DNA of 64,000 nt, from contig OZ007509.1 of NCBI GenBank assembly GCA_963931865.1, forward strand, positions 3,826,727 to 3,890,726, written 5' to 3'. Under the pieces are notes generated by a model. The model worked only from the letters and a program-made list of their open reading frames with translations, searched no databases and was not told the DNA's origin. The translations under genes were made by a program, and so were the position numbers. Below, piece after piece: positions 23,901 to 35,148 of the stretch (positions are counted from its first letter, which is position 1; the number at the start of each line of letters is the position of its first letter). Origin of the DNA: Axinella damicornis. Taxonomy: Eukaryota > Porifera > Demospongiae > Axinellida > Axinellidae.

Positions 23901-26282
23901 AGCGGTGTTCGTCTCTTTGCTGTCGCCACTGGGTAAGTACAGAGGTAGGTAGGTCACGATCGATCTGTTGTCGCCATAGTCTCGGTGCCAGACTCTCACG
24001 CACAGTGGAGACGTCCGGAAATGAATGCTACGTTGTATTGCAAGCGCCGGATTTACAGTGTGGGAGACAGATCAACATGCATATACATTGTACAGCGTCA
24101 TATAGCACCGCGCGCGAGACTACGACTAGTGTGGGGCTCGCTCACGCTCGCCCAATTACACACATTGAAACCCCCCACAAATATTGATACCTCTCCCTCT
24201 ATTCCTTAGGTCCCGTGTCCACTCTGCTCAAAGATGTTTGATCGCAGCTTGATTGAGGCACATGCTGCTCAGTGTGAGGGTGGTAGTGGGAGTGAAGAGG
24301 AGTCTACCTCAGGCCATTCCTCCTCAGTGCAAACTCTTAGACCAAGGTACACCATTTTGTTCTTAATTCTGAATCATTTGTGAAGTACTAGGGTTGAGCT
24401 CAACAGTGCTCACCAGTATAACCTCTATTCTAGTCTCCAATAAATGTTTATTACTGGATGCCTGACCTTGAGAATCAAGAATGGTGACTCTCCACGCAGC
24501 TGTACTATAGCTTTTTCAACATAGCTTATATCATCTGATTTCATAGCTCCTCCAAACCTCCCTCCAAAATACAAGAAGAGGATGAAGATGAGGAATGGTC
24601 TAGTGCAGAGCAGGAGGACAACCAACATTTCAGTGGTGGGAGTGAGTCCGATGATGGTGAGTAAAAGTGCACGATGGGGGGGGGGGGGGGGGAGGTAGGT
24701 AGGTATTGAGCCTCTGAGGGTGCTTGTATAACACTGGAGAAACTACCCATAGGAACCACTTGCTACAATGTAAGAACCACACACAAAGATGCAGATACTT
24801 TCACATACAACAATCAATGCATGTTTAACAACATCCAATCTACACTAATAAGCCAGTTGCATGCAAGCGAAAGTATTCACGGAATGTATGACGTCACATC
24901 CGGTTGCTCTATTGCAGCTACGTTAGGTATTGCAGTCAATGGCGAAATCGGTAGGTGGGCGTTTGAAATGTGCGCGTGATTAAAACTATGCTGATCAGAC
25001 AATTTAAGTGACCGCGGCGATAAACAAGAGACCTGGACGGTCAAGACGGTGAGCGAAGTGTGAGAATCGGTTGAAGTACGAACGAGAACAAAGCGGTCTT
25101 GCTACGTCTACAGCCCCTCTGCCTCCAGTGTTCAGGCTCTGTTCCTGCATAGCTAGATTATTATACTTCGAAGGTATTAGCTATGGTTTCTGTGACGCTT
25201 ACCGCCGCGGACATACCGGGAGCAGACCTGAGCGAGCTGTTGGTTCTCTTTTGGCATCGCTATCGGGAAAAGTGCCTGGAACAGCTCGCGACTGCGATCT
25301 CAGCTGCCTGCCATCCATCCAAAACACGCTGAACCATCTCGGTCTCGTACCTGGATCGCTTGGAAATTGGTGGAAGAAGGCGCTCGGATCCTGGCTTGGG
25401 TTGTTGCCACAACACGTTACAGGTATGTCCAGCATACTGCGTTGTTCTCGTTCGTACTTCAACCGATTCTCACTCTTTGCACACCGTCTTTACCGCCAGG
25501 TCCCTTGTCAAACACCACAGTCACATGAACTGTGTAATCCGTATGGTTTTAGTCACGCGCAGGTTTCAAACCGCCCCCTGCCAATTTTGCCATTCACTGC
25601 AATACTTAACGTGGATGTAAAAGAGCAACCGGATGTAACGTCACGTCAATCAAATTCCTTCGCTCTTGTGTGCAACTGGCTTATTGTCACTACACCACAA
25701 AGAGGAACTGGCTGAGCAGAGGGAGAGAGGAGTAGCAGGAGCAGGAGGAGCTCCAATGATCAGATTGGACTGTAATGGCATTTCTTCACTTTTTTGAGAG
25801 GTGAAGTATGACATGCCATTCCCGAGAAAGCTAAAGCGAAGCCAAATGCAATTTGCCCTTGTCAGTTACGAGTGATTAATCCATAATTGTTTCATGACCA
25901 GCCATGCTATTAAACGCTAATCATCTACTGCAAGATGCCATCAAACTCCTCTTTCTTGAAGTGCATGGAGCAAACTTCAGGTTATTTGCCACGCCTCCAA
26001 GTTTATGTATTCATTGAGCACAACGTGTTGGTATTTTTGTTTTTCTCTATGTGAGTTACCATACGCTGCACCTCAAACTCCGTGAAGAATGCTCGAGAAT
26101 GAAGGACAGAGGCTAGAACCTTCCAGAACAGCTTGGCCTGCACGCTGACATAGTCAGGGAGCAGCAACTGACGTGGACGCAATTGGGGAGCAGCTGCTGA
26201 AGCAGATGCAATCGAGGAGCAGCAGCGCTCATTCTGAAGTGGACGCAATTGAGCTGAAGCCGACGCAATGCTCTTTTTTTTG

Positions 26283-26319
<37 letters not shown>

Positions 26320-27074
26320 GCATTTGTTTGTCTCTCCATGATGGATCTTGACCAGCAAAAGGGGTCCTCAACATTTTTTATGGCACCAAAACTGCTCCCG
26401 TAGGCGAATGAGGGGGCAGTAGCTTAAGTGAGCGAAGCAAGTGATGCTACTTGCAATATTGTTACATATGCACGCATAAAGGTGGTATGGATCAAACTAC
26501 TGAGGACAGGAGGTCTCAGACTGAACCCAAAGTGTTCCGCTCTGAAGATGGTGGCTTTTATGTTGACCCTAGCACTGTCAGTAAATCCCCCCTAAGGACA
26601 TTCACAAGGATCGGTGACTTGGACCCCAGGGAGAGCGACATGTACTACAACCAGTTCACCCGCAAATCGAAGCGAAAATCAAAAGCAGAACAGACGCATT
26701 CTGGACCATTTACAGTAGGAAGCAACTGGGGAAGGGCTGACTTTGATGACTTACTGTCAGGTTAGTGGCTGCCATAGAGTACGTGGTGGATCTACATAGG
26801 CACCAAATCTGTTATGCACGTTTCTCTGGGTACCTGTTAATCTCACATTCTTTGTGCTTCTGTTACACACACAGGTGGTGGTGAGCGTGGTAGTGAGCGG
26901 CGTTACGATCCTAGCAAGAGCTACCACAGCAAGTGGAGAAGAGGGAGGGGAGGAGGAGGGAGAGGAGGAAGGGGGGGAGCTGGAGGGAGAGAGAGGAGGG
27001 GACGAGCCAGAGGGAGAGAAGGGAGGGGTGAGAGAAGAGGGAAACAGCAGAAAGGCAGAGGCCGGAAGACTTAG
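17937..27074 (+). CDS. Large SIM + UBZ4 zinc-finger + RGG-tail protein
   Basis: Ten exons join in exact phase: 17937-18134, 18749-18884, 18958-19013, 19095-19256, 20009-22722, 23482-23560, 24210-24346, 24547-24656, 26482-26760, 26875-27074; about 1356 residues. Exon 1 is basic and ends PVVIDLEDDP and exon 6 starts SVIDLTKDS; both look like SUMO-interacting motifs. Exons 3-4 form a charged helix, probably a coiled coil. Exon 5 (904 codons) is Ser/Glu-rich, disordered and has a 77-residue internal duplication. Exon 7 encodes CPLC-x11-HAAQC, the C-x2-C-x11-H-x3-C pattern of RAD18-type UBZ4 ubiquitin-binding fingers. Exon 9 has FRSEDGGFYVDPSTV, unrecognised. Exon 10 is an Arg/Gly RGG tail, consistent with nucleic-acid binding. 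A nuclear ubiquitin/SUMO reader in DNA repair is inferred by analogy with RAD18, SLX4 and RAP80; orthology is not established. An in-frame ATG at 17820 is an alternative start. The exon 5 donor (AAAG|gttcat) is weak. Confidence 0.75.
18155..18413. mobile_element. MITE with ~28-bp TIRs and TA target site
   Basis: AGGTAACGGAGGGGGTTTCC at the left faces its inverse at 18389-18413. TA dinucleotides flank both ends, as in Tc1/mariner-type MITEs. It lies 20 bp after the first donor site of the UBZ4 gene and contains a fold-back (18267-18312). Confidence 0.65.
18267..18312. repeat. Fold-back nested in MITE, TAGTCTCG class
   Basis: A perfect palindrome with TAGTCTCGGTACCAGACTAT as the left arm. It is nested inside the 259-bp MITE, so it either inserted after that element or was carried with it. 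Confidence 0.8.
20887..21362 (+). repeat. Internal 77-residue tandem duplication in exon 5
   Basis: Two units of about 231-245 bp encode FKE(A/T)KD.QPPQAKKLKLED ... CEAEKCETASPRTSTRSLLP. Differences are mostly single residues, plus insertions such as WSE in the second unit. The unit contains a basic KKLKLED patch. Confidence 0.9.
22996..23125 (+). repeat. Dispersed SINE-like repeat, copy 1
   Basis: The stretch GCGATTTTCAAAGCTCGCAT followed by a GATTAGTTTACTTAGGTCAT motif recurs at 60972-61086 (same strand) and 63853-63932 (opposite strand). Flanking sequence differs, so it is dispersed. Confidence 0.6.
23273..23332. repeat. Fold-back, TAGCCTTG class
   Basis: Ends TAGCCTTGTTCCCAGGCC and CTGGGAACGAGGCTA; the inner arms are poorly matched. 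Confidence 0.6.
24849..25683. mobile_element. 835-bp element with ~240-bp terminal inverted repeats
   Basis: Left TAAGCCAGTTGCATGCAAGC and right TGTGCAACTGGCTTA are inverse. The inverted arms extend inward to about 25100 and from about 25430 (GAATCGGTTGAAGTACGAAC and its complement). The ~330-bp core has an open frame with no recognised transposase. TA may be the target duplication. It lies in intron 8 of the UBZ4 gene. It is probably a non-autonomous DNA transposon of unknown superfamily. Confidence 0.7.
26285..26318 (+). repeat. Poly(G) tract, 34 bp
   Basis: An uninterrupted G run inside intron 8 of the UBZ4 gene. Comparable runs occur at 18661, 22802, 24677, 30422, 33834, 34372, 47648, 49052, 50043, 51176, 62583 and 62787. 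Confidence 0.95.
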
Positions 27075-27778
27075 TACATGAATTAACAAAAAGGGGGGTC
27101 TGTAACTTTGATTATTGTACACAGTTCCGATTTGAAGTTCTGCTTTGTATAGTAACTATGCACAGTGCGACTGCACGGTTCAATGAAATTCTTGTGTGTA
27201 TTTCTCTGCAGCTTCGATCCCGCCCCTTCCAATCTGCCGCCAACGCCGGCCCATATTATACCCTAGCCTCGTCTCGGGCTTTCCCCTGCTCCATTTTCTT
27301 TATATAGCTGTTACATGACCTCTGAACCAAGCAAAATATAGATGTTTCACTCAGTTCAAAGGTCAAGAACCCGGTATGCATGTGGAAAATGGCATGTGGA
27401 TGAGACTTCATACATGCATACACTATGCAAATGTCACCAAATGGCCGGCAAAATTTTAATTCAGGAGCTGAACATGAAGTGTATTTTTACACAAACAATC
27501 ACGCAACGGTCAAGTAACAGATCAATAAAAAAAACAGACTGATCTTTTAATGATATGCTGCATTACAGGATTGAGTTGGGACTTGTGCCCTGAGTTAAGT
27601 CGTAGGAATATGATCACCATGTATGAAAACTATGTTACGTCAATAACGTCACGAGTGACATAAAACAACCCTAATAATAATGTGATTATGCAACCAATCA
27701 CAGCAATGAATATAAATAGTATGTAAGTTGTACACAAAAATTGAGAGTACAAAAATTGAGGAGAACAACTACTTCGGA
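27075..27778. other. 3' intergenic region between convergent genes
   Basis: The UBZ4 gene (plus) and RGS12/14-like gene (minus) end 704 bp apart, tail to tail. AATAAA-like and AT-rich stretches near 27520-27560 could hold poly(A) signals. Nothing else is recognised. Confidence 0.5.
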
Positions 27779-30418
27779 TCATACAAAGGTCTCGCGTTGG
27801 TGATTGAGTGAATTGTCATCGTCCGGTAGTACTAGTGTGTGAGTTGTAGGAGAAAGAGGAGTCTTGTAAGGTTCACTTGCGCCACCTTCTGGGCCATGGC
27901 GGTGGTACTCGGTGATCTCTTTCTGTACTAGTTTCTCTCCTGCCTTGATCAGTTCCTGATTCTCTGTAAGATCTCTTCTAGCTGCTGCCGTGCGAGCTTG
28001 CTGTGACGATATTCTGCACGTGGGAGAGGAAGGACAGATTATAAACTTGACTTTGCAAAGGTATTCTACAACGATCCTGTAAAGGTAGACAGACAGGGAG
28101 CGATCATGTTAAACTAGACAGGCCCTACTTAATTAGCCTCGTTCCCAGGCTCCCTGTGTGCACAGCAACGTGATCCGTATTTTCGTTCCTGCGTGCAGGG
28201 GGGAGCCTGGGAATGAGGCTAGGCTCTACTAGTGCAAAAGTGATTCTACTACATCTTTGAAACAAACCCCATTAGTAGCCGTTACTGGCCTTAAGAATCC
28301 CTGGACATCTAATTACGTCAAAGAATCCCTGAGCCTCTCTAGTACCACTCACTTTCGTTGTGGGTATGCGTTGTGCCAGGGATAACTTGAGAAGGCAGTC
28401 CCAGTTCCTCTGACCGACTTCTGAAGAGGGTGGGTGGCTGGATTTGGCTCCAATTGTCTACCTGGTGCACTTAGCTGTCTAGTATGTCCATTGCCAGTGG
28501 AGGGAGCATTCGAATATGCATGACTCACAAAGTTGTCCAGTCGTTGATGATACTCATCTCGGAGTCCAGGTTCTCTTCCGTTGGACATGTTCACGGTCTG
28601 GCCTTGATGGTGTGACATGCTTTTTGCTCTGGCCCTGTCCTGAACAGAGCTGTTTACATATATGGGGCCTGGGTTTGAAATTGTATAACCCAACCGTGGA
28701 TGTTGTCCTCTTTCCATTGTGGGAAAGGCATTGGGGAAGAAACTTGGTGCATCCATTGTCCCCACAGATACTGATCTGTTCTCTCTGTTCGCGTAGAGGT
28801 GGTCGTGGGGTTGCTGCCCACCGGCAGGAAGATTATATTCGCTTGTGATTGAGTCTTCACTCCCTGTGCTGTTGAAGCTTCCTGCTGACAGACGTTGGTG
28901 GACAATTCCGGCCGGGCTTGACATCTTCCTGAGGTGAACTCCTCTTCTCTGCTGGTTGGCGTAGTTACTTGGCAGGGGTGGTGGCCTTGAAAGGGGTGGG
29001 GGAGGGGAGGAAAGACTGCTGTCTCTCTGCTGCAATACGTCCAGACTGTTACCTACGTTACTGTTGAGGTTGGCGGGTGGGGAGAACGAACGTTGCTGAG
29101 TTGTGGTTGACTTGCCGGTACTCGAGATTGTCACTCCACTCTGAGTCCGGCCAAACCTTGATCTAGAGATCGCCGGATGGGTTGGTGGAAGTAGTTCTCC
29201 TCTCCTCTCTGCCTCGTGTTCTTTCTGTCTACTACCCTGCCCTTCCATTCCCAGCAGCTGTTCACTGGACTTGCTAGCTGACATCCTCTTCTTGGAATGA
29301 GTACTCGACCGCCGTTTGCTCGCATGGGAAGACTTGTGCTCTAGTTCTCCCGAGGGTGGTGACGTCTTCTGGTGCTGAGAACGGTGTTGGTGTTTCTGAA
29401 GCTGCTGCTGCTGCTGGCGTTTGTGTAAATCACTGTCCGACGAGGATTGAGACTTGGGGTGGCTCAGGTTCGTTTCTGCCTCCCGGTGGTGTCCTGGTTC
29501 GGGTGTTGTTTCGGGTGTGGGGGACGTTCTTTGGTCATCGAGCGTATCAGTCGTCAATCTCTCGATCATGGAGAAAAGATCTATAGGGAAAGGACGGCCA
29601 TGTATGGCTTATGGGCGGACTAAATCACGGCAACCAACACATTATGCTACAGTAATCTTGTTCTAATTAAAGATCACTTTGGCTCTCAGTGTTATACAGG
29701 CTATATAATTATGTATGTACACTGTTCTTCCTACCATCCATATCTGTTCTGTTGTCACTCCTGGATGATGCTGGAGACCCGTTGAGGCTACTTTTCGAGT
29801 TTTTGGAGACCATGCCAGGGCTGGATCCTGCACTCCCAGCGGGCTTGGCTGTGGAACAGGAGCAGTACACACACACATTTCACCACAAGTAGACAATTAT
29901 AGCAGCATACGTACACTGCACTTTGCTATCTAAATTTCAGTGTGCATTAAATAGAATACATTGCCGGAATAACATACATACAGAATACAATACGTCGGCA
30001 GAACAAAATATGATCCACCACAAGCAGCTGCAATCTGCTGAGGTAATTGGAACTATTCCTAGCACACTCCCTCACAGTATGATGGGTTTCACAAGAAAAT
30101 TGGTACCAATTTTTGATACCAATTCGCGATAGCTGATATTGCTACCCACTATGCAACAGTTTCCACTCCTTATATATCCTACAAGGATGTAGCTGGCTTG
30201 CGAGACTAACTTTTAGTATAGCACTATGCTGCAGCCAAACAGGTAAAATTACCATGATACACACGCATAATTATGATACATGTACGTACAACTCTGCTTA
30301 ATTCTGTACATACGACACACACTCACCAGCTCCTGGTAGGTATTTCACAACTACTCTTTGCCCGACCAGAACAGACGTGTCAACACTGAGCTCAAGTGGC
30401 ACTCGAGAACCCTCCTGG

Positions 30419-30454
<36 letters not shown>

Positions 30455-33400
30455 AGAAGGTACGGGGAGAAGGATTAGAAATCAAATACAGAAAAAGAGT
30501 GGTTGTCGGCATACATGTAGTACGTACTACCCTATTATTATTCACAGCCAGAGCTGAGATTCCAAGCTACCTACAAGCGTTACCATGGCAGAGCGGTATG
30601 TATGTGTGTGCAGTGCAATACATGTTCGCACTACACAACTACAGTACACACCCAGCAATAGCAACCACTAAAACCCACAAAAGTCTAGGCAAGTCCATGA
30701 AAGGCTGTACATACTTCAGGTGGGAATGAGTTCATTGCTGGCATGTTTGGAATGCAAAGCTATGGTAATCTCCTAAACCACACATGCTCTCACAATGTCC
30801 ACAGATTGTTCAGCCAAAACACCTTTATACAAACAGATTTCTGGACAGGTTTCCACTGTGACATCACAGAGATGAGCAGGAGGTGGGCATGCTAAGAATG
30901 AGGGAGGCCATCCTAGGTCCAGTGTATTGCCACACAAAGACATGGACTCGAACACATCCATGACTACACAGCTTGAGCGTTCAGCAGTGTGGAATGGTTA
31001 TCTCAGGAAGTGTGTTGGTAAATTCGAGTACGTATGCCCATCAAGGGCAAAAGCAGGCTGCTGTCACAGACTCCAATCGGATGCAACAACTATGCTCGGT
31101 GATGACCCATCCCATACAGTGTTGTAATGTACCATCACGCACGTACTCTGCACTTCGGATGCAAGTACATGTACTAGGTACACACTTTGAAGGTCCCAAG
31201 GTCCAGTAGCACTCACAATCGCTCAAGCAATCTCTAGAAACCTTCAAAGTGCACACACCTGTACGGTCTATATACGTACATACATATTACTCTCACACTT
31301 ACCATGTAGATGGCAAAGTTCTGTGACTTCCCGACCCCTCGTAGGACATTGTTGAAGAGCAGCCCGACAGACTTGGTGCCATCTGCCGGCAGAATCTTCT
31401 CCGGCACATCTGGAAATACCGCTCTGTACGATGAGGAACAAGATGAAAGTGAGGTTGAAGGATATCAAGATGTACATTGTAGGTACATGACGGTGTCATC
31501 CTTGGGAGTCATCCTATACTGACACATGACACACTCACCCACCACACTCACACACCCTCACCAATCACACACACACACCCTCACACACCACACTAGGGAC
31601 ACGCACATTATGCGGGAATTTCTTTGGGAATAATAGGCAGCGCTTCCGGGAAAAGAATAATAGGCTCGAAAGCTACGTGACGTCATACTTTTACACGTGA
31701 TTCCCCTCGTGCAGCAATTTTGTAGCCAAAATGGCTGAAAGTCTAGACCCAGGCTGCAGTAGCTCTACTTCTACTAGTTCGCCCGTTCCCAGTGACTCTG
31801 ACTCTCGCCGCACTGCTACTGTTAGTCTGCTGGACAGACTGCGCGCTCCAGCACTCTCGGAACTCAGCACAACCATCATCTGCAGCAGCTGAACGCGTGT
31901 TTTCTATACTGAACAGATCTTTCGATGAAAGCCAAACCAACTCCCTCGAAGACTACGTTGAAGCTAGTGTTATGTTGCAGTACAATCATCCAAAATGTTA
32001 ATAGTTGTCACTTTGCTTTATTTCATGCATGCATGCTGTTCTTTTTTTCCTGTGGTCAGAGAATAATATTGAGAATAATGGGTAAACTTTAAAAGAATTA
32101 TAGGGAAATATTGAGGAATGCAGGAATGGAATAATGGGATTTTTGAAAAGCATAATGTGCTTGTGCCTACACCACACACACCCTAACCCACATTTAAGAC
32201 ATCCCACTCACATGAAGGTGTTCTTTGATCTTGTAACGATGACATGCTGACCAATCAGAATGCTGGCAGAGGCCTTGAGGTCTACCAACTGAGGGAAGAA
32301 GGGAAGAGTCGCAATAAGTAAAAGAAAAAGGACCTTCCAAATGATCAAAGTGCTTGGCTATTGGTCCAGCAGAAGACGGCCGGGCATAAGGGCTGACTTA
32401 GGGTTTGGGGAGGGTTAGAGGCTAACTGTTGGTCTACACAACCAATAGCCTAACTGTTGGTCTACACAACCAATAGCCGCATCACAATCATACTACGTCA
32501 TGCACTCGTGACGTGCAGATGTGTCCACACACATGATTACGCAGTTTCGCAATTGCCGGAACACAACTGAAGTCATTGCAGAGTTTCCCATCATTGTAAT
32601 GAGATTTTCGAACTCCAAAAGTGAGCCTCATTGATAGGACACCCGCTCCTCCACCTTTCAATTACACTCCATTCAAGGGAACAATTTCCTCTCGATCAAC
32701 AGAATACAGTGAAGTATCTCACTCATTTGCGGAAGGCGGAAGGCTTCAACCTTCCCCCCCACAGTAATCGAGTGTACAAGGTTTCATTTTCGTCACTAAT
32801 CTGTTATCTACATTTGCATAGTTTGCAATTGTACGTAACCCAAGGACAACAGGAGATGATCGTATACTCGTTGGGTTTCCGAAACATGATCCTTGCGTGC
32901 AAATTGAGGAGTAAGATACACACGGCACACCTACACACGCTCCAGTAATACCTTGTACACACTCGTATTGACCCGATCTACACCCTAGCCTCACACTCTG
33001 TCTGGCCTAGTTGTATTATTCTGCTTCTTCAAGGCACTGACTTGACAAACTATTTGGTGAAGAATGAGTTTTAAAAGTTAAGGAGCTATGTAAAACGGAC
33101 AGCTCTTCACACATAGCCGCATGCTCACAATGAGGAGGATACTTTCCCTGCGTCGTTTTACGAAAGGGAAAGATTTGAGCAGAGGGTACTGCATTGACTG
33201 ATCCAGTGGTATGGCTCGTGTTCTCATTGGCTAGCTGCTTTCATGTCCCTAGCAACAACTGCAGAATCACTGTGCAACTCTTGCTGGCCTAGGAGTTGTA
33301 GTTTACAAGTTGTGATACTCCGCTGAAAACAGAAAACAGTTGTCTAGAAAGCTCATCATTTCGGTCACGAGATGAGTTGTTTGCTGTTCACAGATCTAAT

Positions 33401-33819
33401 GCAGTCACAGAATGCAACCCTTGCTACGATTTGCCTCACAAGTGTGTGCGTGCATCACATGACCTGCATGCTGGCAGAATCTCTGCTTCTCAACATGTGC
33501 TAAGTGAACACAAATCTGTGCATGCCTGCATTCCGGCTGGGCTCACCTTGAAGGTGTTGGCAAACCGCAGCTCTATGATATCTAAGGAGTATCCATGTTT
33601 CTTCAGGACAGGTTCGATGGCCTTCTGCACGTTCCCCCTGGTAGGCACTTCCATGATCTTGGTCACCTTGTTCGGGAGATTGAGCTCAAATATGTTGCCC
33701 TTGTGGGCCTGGAGAACATTCAGGTGCTGTGTGTGGGAGGGGAGGAGATAGAGCGGGAGTGTTTGGGGAGTGGGGAAGGGGAGGAGAGAGAGCAGAGAGA
33801 GAGGAGAGGGAGTGTGTGT

Positions 33820-33850
<31 letters not shown>

Positions 33851-34104
33851 CAGGAGAGGGAGCAGAGAGGGGAGGGAGTGTTGAAGGGGAAAAGAATCCA
33901 TGTGAGTTACTACTCCAGAGACCATGAAGACCCAGACAAACAGTAGCGCAGCTGTTCTACAAGCCAGATCACTACATGTACATGTGCTTACATCTTCAGG
34001 CAGGAATTCTTCAGGAATTGGTCCCTCCTTTGAGTCTGGGGTCTTTCCCTTTGTCTCCTTTGCTCCTGCAGCCTTTTTCGACAAGGGGCTGTCTTCCTTC
34101 TTGG
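27779..34104 (-). CDS. RGS12/14-like G-protein regulator, 3' part (tandem RBD + GoLoco)
   Basis: Minus-strand exons join in exact phase: 34104(gap)-33992, 33726-33547, 32288-32212, 31423-31303, 30414-30327, 29848-29735, 29580-28353, 28013-27779; about 718 residues. Exons 2-3 encode a Raf-like Ras-binding domain (FELNLPNKVTKIMEVPTRGN ... LVDLKASASILIGQHVIV). Exons 4-5 encode a second (FPDVPEKILPADGTKSVGLL ... LSVDTSVLVGQRVVVKYL). Exons 6-7 span a GoLoco motif, DLFSMIERLTTDTLDDQRTS, whose DDQR core contacts inactive G-alpha-i. The order RBD-RBD-GoLoco is that of RGS12/RGS14, scaffolds that act as GAP and GDI for Gi. A long Ser/Gln-rich tail of about 400 residues follows. The catalytic RGS domain should lie upstream and is missing at the 200-N gap. 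A possible further exon at about 34417-34510 (RWREAYQSIFLHEQQTS) is uncertain. Confidence 0.85.
28134..28221. repeat. Fold-back, TAGCCTCG class
   Basis: TAGCCTCGTTCCCAGGCTCC faces GGAGCCTGGGAATGAGGCTA across imperfect arms in the last intron of the RGS12/14-like gene. Confidence 0.8.
30422..30453. repeat. Poly(G) serving as poly(C) pyrimidine tract of an acceptor
   Basis: On the minus strand this is a ~32-bp C run immediately upstream of the acceptor of the RBD2b exon (30414). It replaces the usual mixed pyrimidine tract. Confidence 0.75.
31594..32169 (+). mobile_element. Non-autonomous hAT element with 8-bp target duplication
   Basis: Terminal repeats TAGGGACACGCACATTATGC and the inverse of TAGGCACAAGCACATTATGC bound 576 bp. 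The 8-bp CACCACAC at 31586-31593 is repeated exactly at 32170-32177. Inside, a start region (MAESLDPGCSSS) runs toward a different frame encoding SSAAAERVFSILNRSFDESQ and YVEASVMLQYN, the C-terminal end of the hAT dimerisation domain. The catalytic centre is deleted, so it is a transposase deletion derivative. It lies in an intron of the RGS12/14-like gene, on the opposite strand. Confidence 0.88.
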
Positions 34105-34304
34105 NNNNNNNNNNNNNNNNNNNNNNNNNNNNNNNNNNNNNNNNNNNNNNNNNNNNNNNNNNNNNNNNNNNNNNNNNNNNNNNNNNNNNNNNNNNNNNNN
34201 NNNNNNNNNNNNNNNNNNNNNNNNNNNNNNNNNNNNNNNNNNNNNNNNNNNNNNNNNNNNNNNNNNNNNNNNNNNNNNNNNNNNNNNNNNNNNNNNNNNN
34301 NNNN
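34105..34304. other. Assembly gap (200 N)
   Basis: Exactly 200 N, a size often used for gaps of unknown length. It interrupts the RGS12/14-like gene just 5' of the exon ending EEFLPED. A 38-bp region of C runs follows at 34372-34409. Confidence 0.95.
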
Positions 34305-34867
34305 GGTTAAGGAATAGAGGGGGCCTTGTTAAATTCGTTCTTTCTTTTCCCACAAACTTAGCTACTGTCCCCCCCCCCCCCCCCCCCACCCCCCCCCCCC
34401 CCCCCCCCCTTCATGGAGGCTACAATGTACTGGACTTGTTTGTTGCTCATGGAGGAAGATAGACTGGTAGGCTTCTCGCCACCTGGCCTGGTCCGCAGCA
34501 CCAGTCCTGGTCACTGTACTATAATTTCAGCCTCCAGCACTATTATATTTCAACATGGCAACACCATCCCATTTCCAGGAAATTGTCAATTCATAAACCA
34601 GAATTATGATAACAATGTCATGTTGCAATCATTGCAGTGGTGTAAAAGGAACTAGCTAGCTACCACAAATTAAACACCCATTTTGGGAAATACATTGGTT
34701 CTGCAAACAACACACTTTAGGAAATCATTAGTGTACTAACCGGTGCAATTCTGCCATGGTGATGAATGGGTCGGTTTGTGAAAACCGGTACTTGCTTTCT
34801 TTCATTGTAGCTCTAGTGCATGACATAAAACAGCTAGTCTTACAGCACGACTACTGTCATAGCTAGC

Positions 34868-35067
34868 TATAGCCAGCAGCTGCACGTATACTTCTGTGGA
34901 CTAGAGCTATAGCCAGCAGCTGCACGTATACTTCTGTGGACTAGAGCTATAGCCAGCAGCTGCACGTATACTTCTGTGGACTAGAGCTATAGCCAGCAGC
35001 TGCACGTATACTTCTGTGGACTAGAGCTATAGCCAGCAGCTGCACGTATACTTCTGTGGACTAGAGT
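34868..35067. repeat. Five 40-bp tandem repeats
   Basis: Five exact copies of a 40-bp unit (CAGCAGCTGCACGTATACTT core, containing a CAGCTG E-box-like site and a GTATAC palindrome). They end about 80 bp before the start codon of the beta-helix gene, so they lie in its promoter or 5' leader. Confidence 0.95.
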
Positions 35068-35148
35068 GAGTTTATCTTGTAAGAAGCTTATAGTTAACGT
35101 TGCTATACAGTATGAAGATTATTGTATTATTCAACCCCCAGATTCAAC

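Noticed and set aside
25071..25715. 214-codon frame as a gene
   Set aside because: It spans the core and right arm of an inverted-repeat element and has no recognisable domain.
31268..31522. Short frames opposite the second RBD exon
   Set aside because: Shadow frames; the minus-strand exon has matching phases and domain similarity.
34105..34304. Frames spanning N residues
   Set aside because: Assembly gap; no sequence to read.
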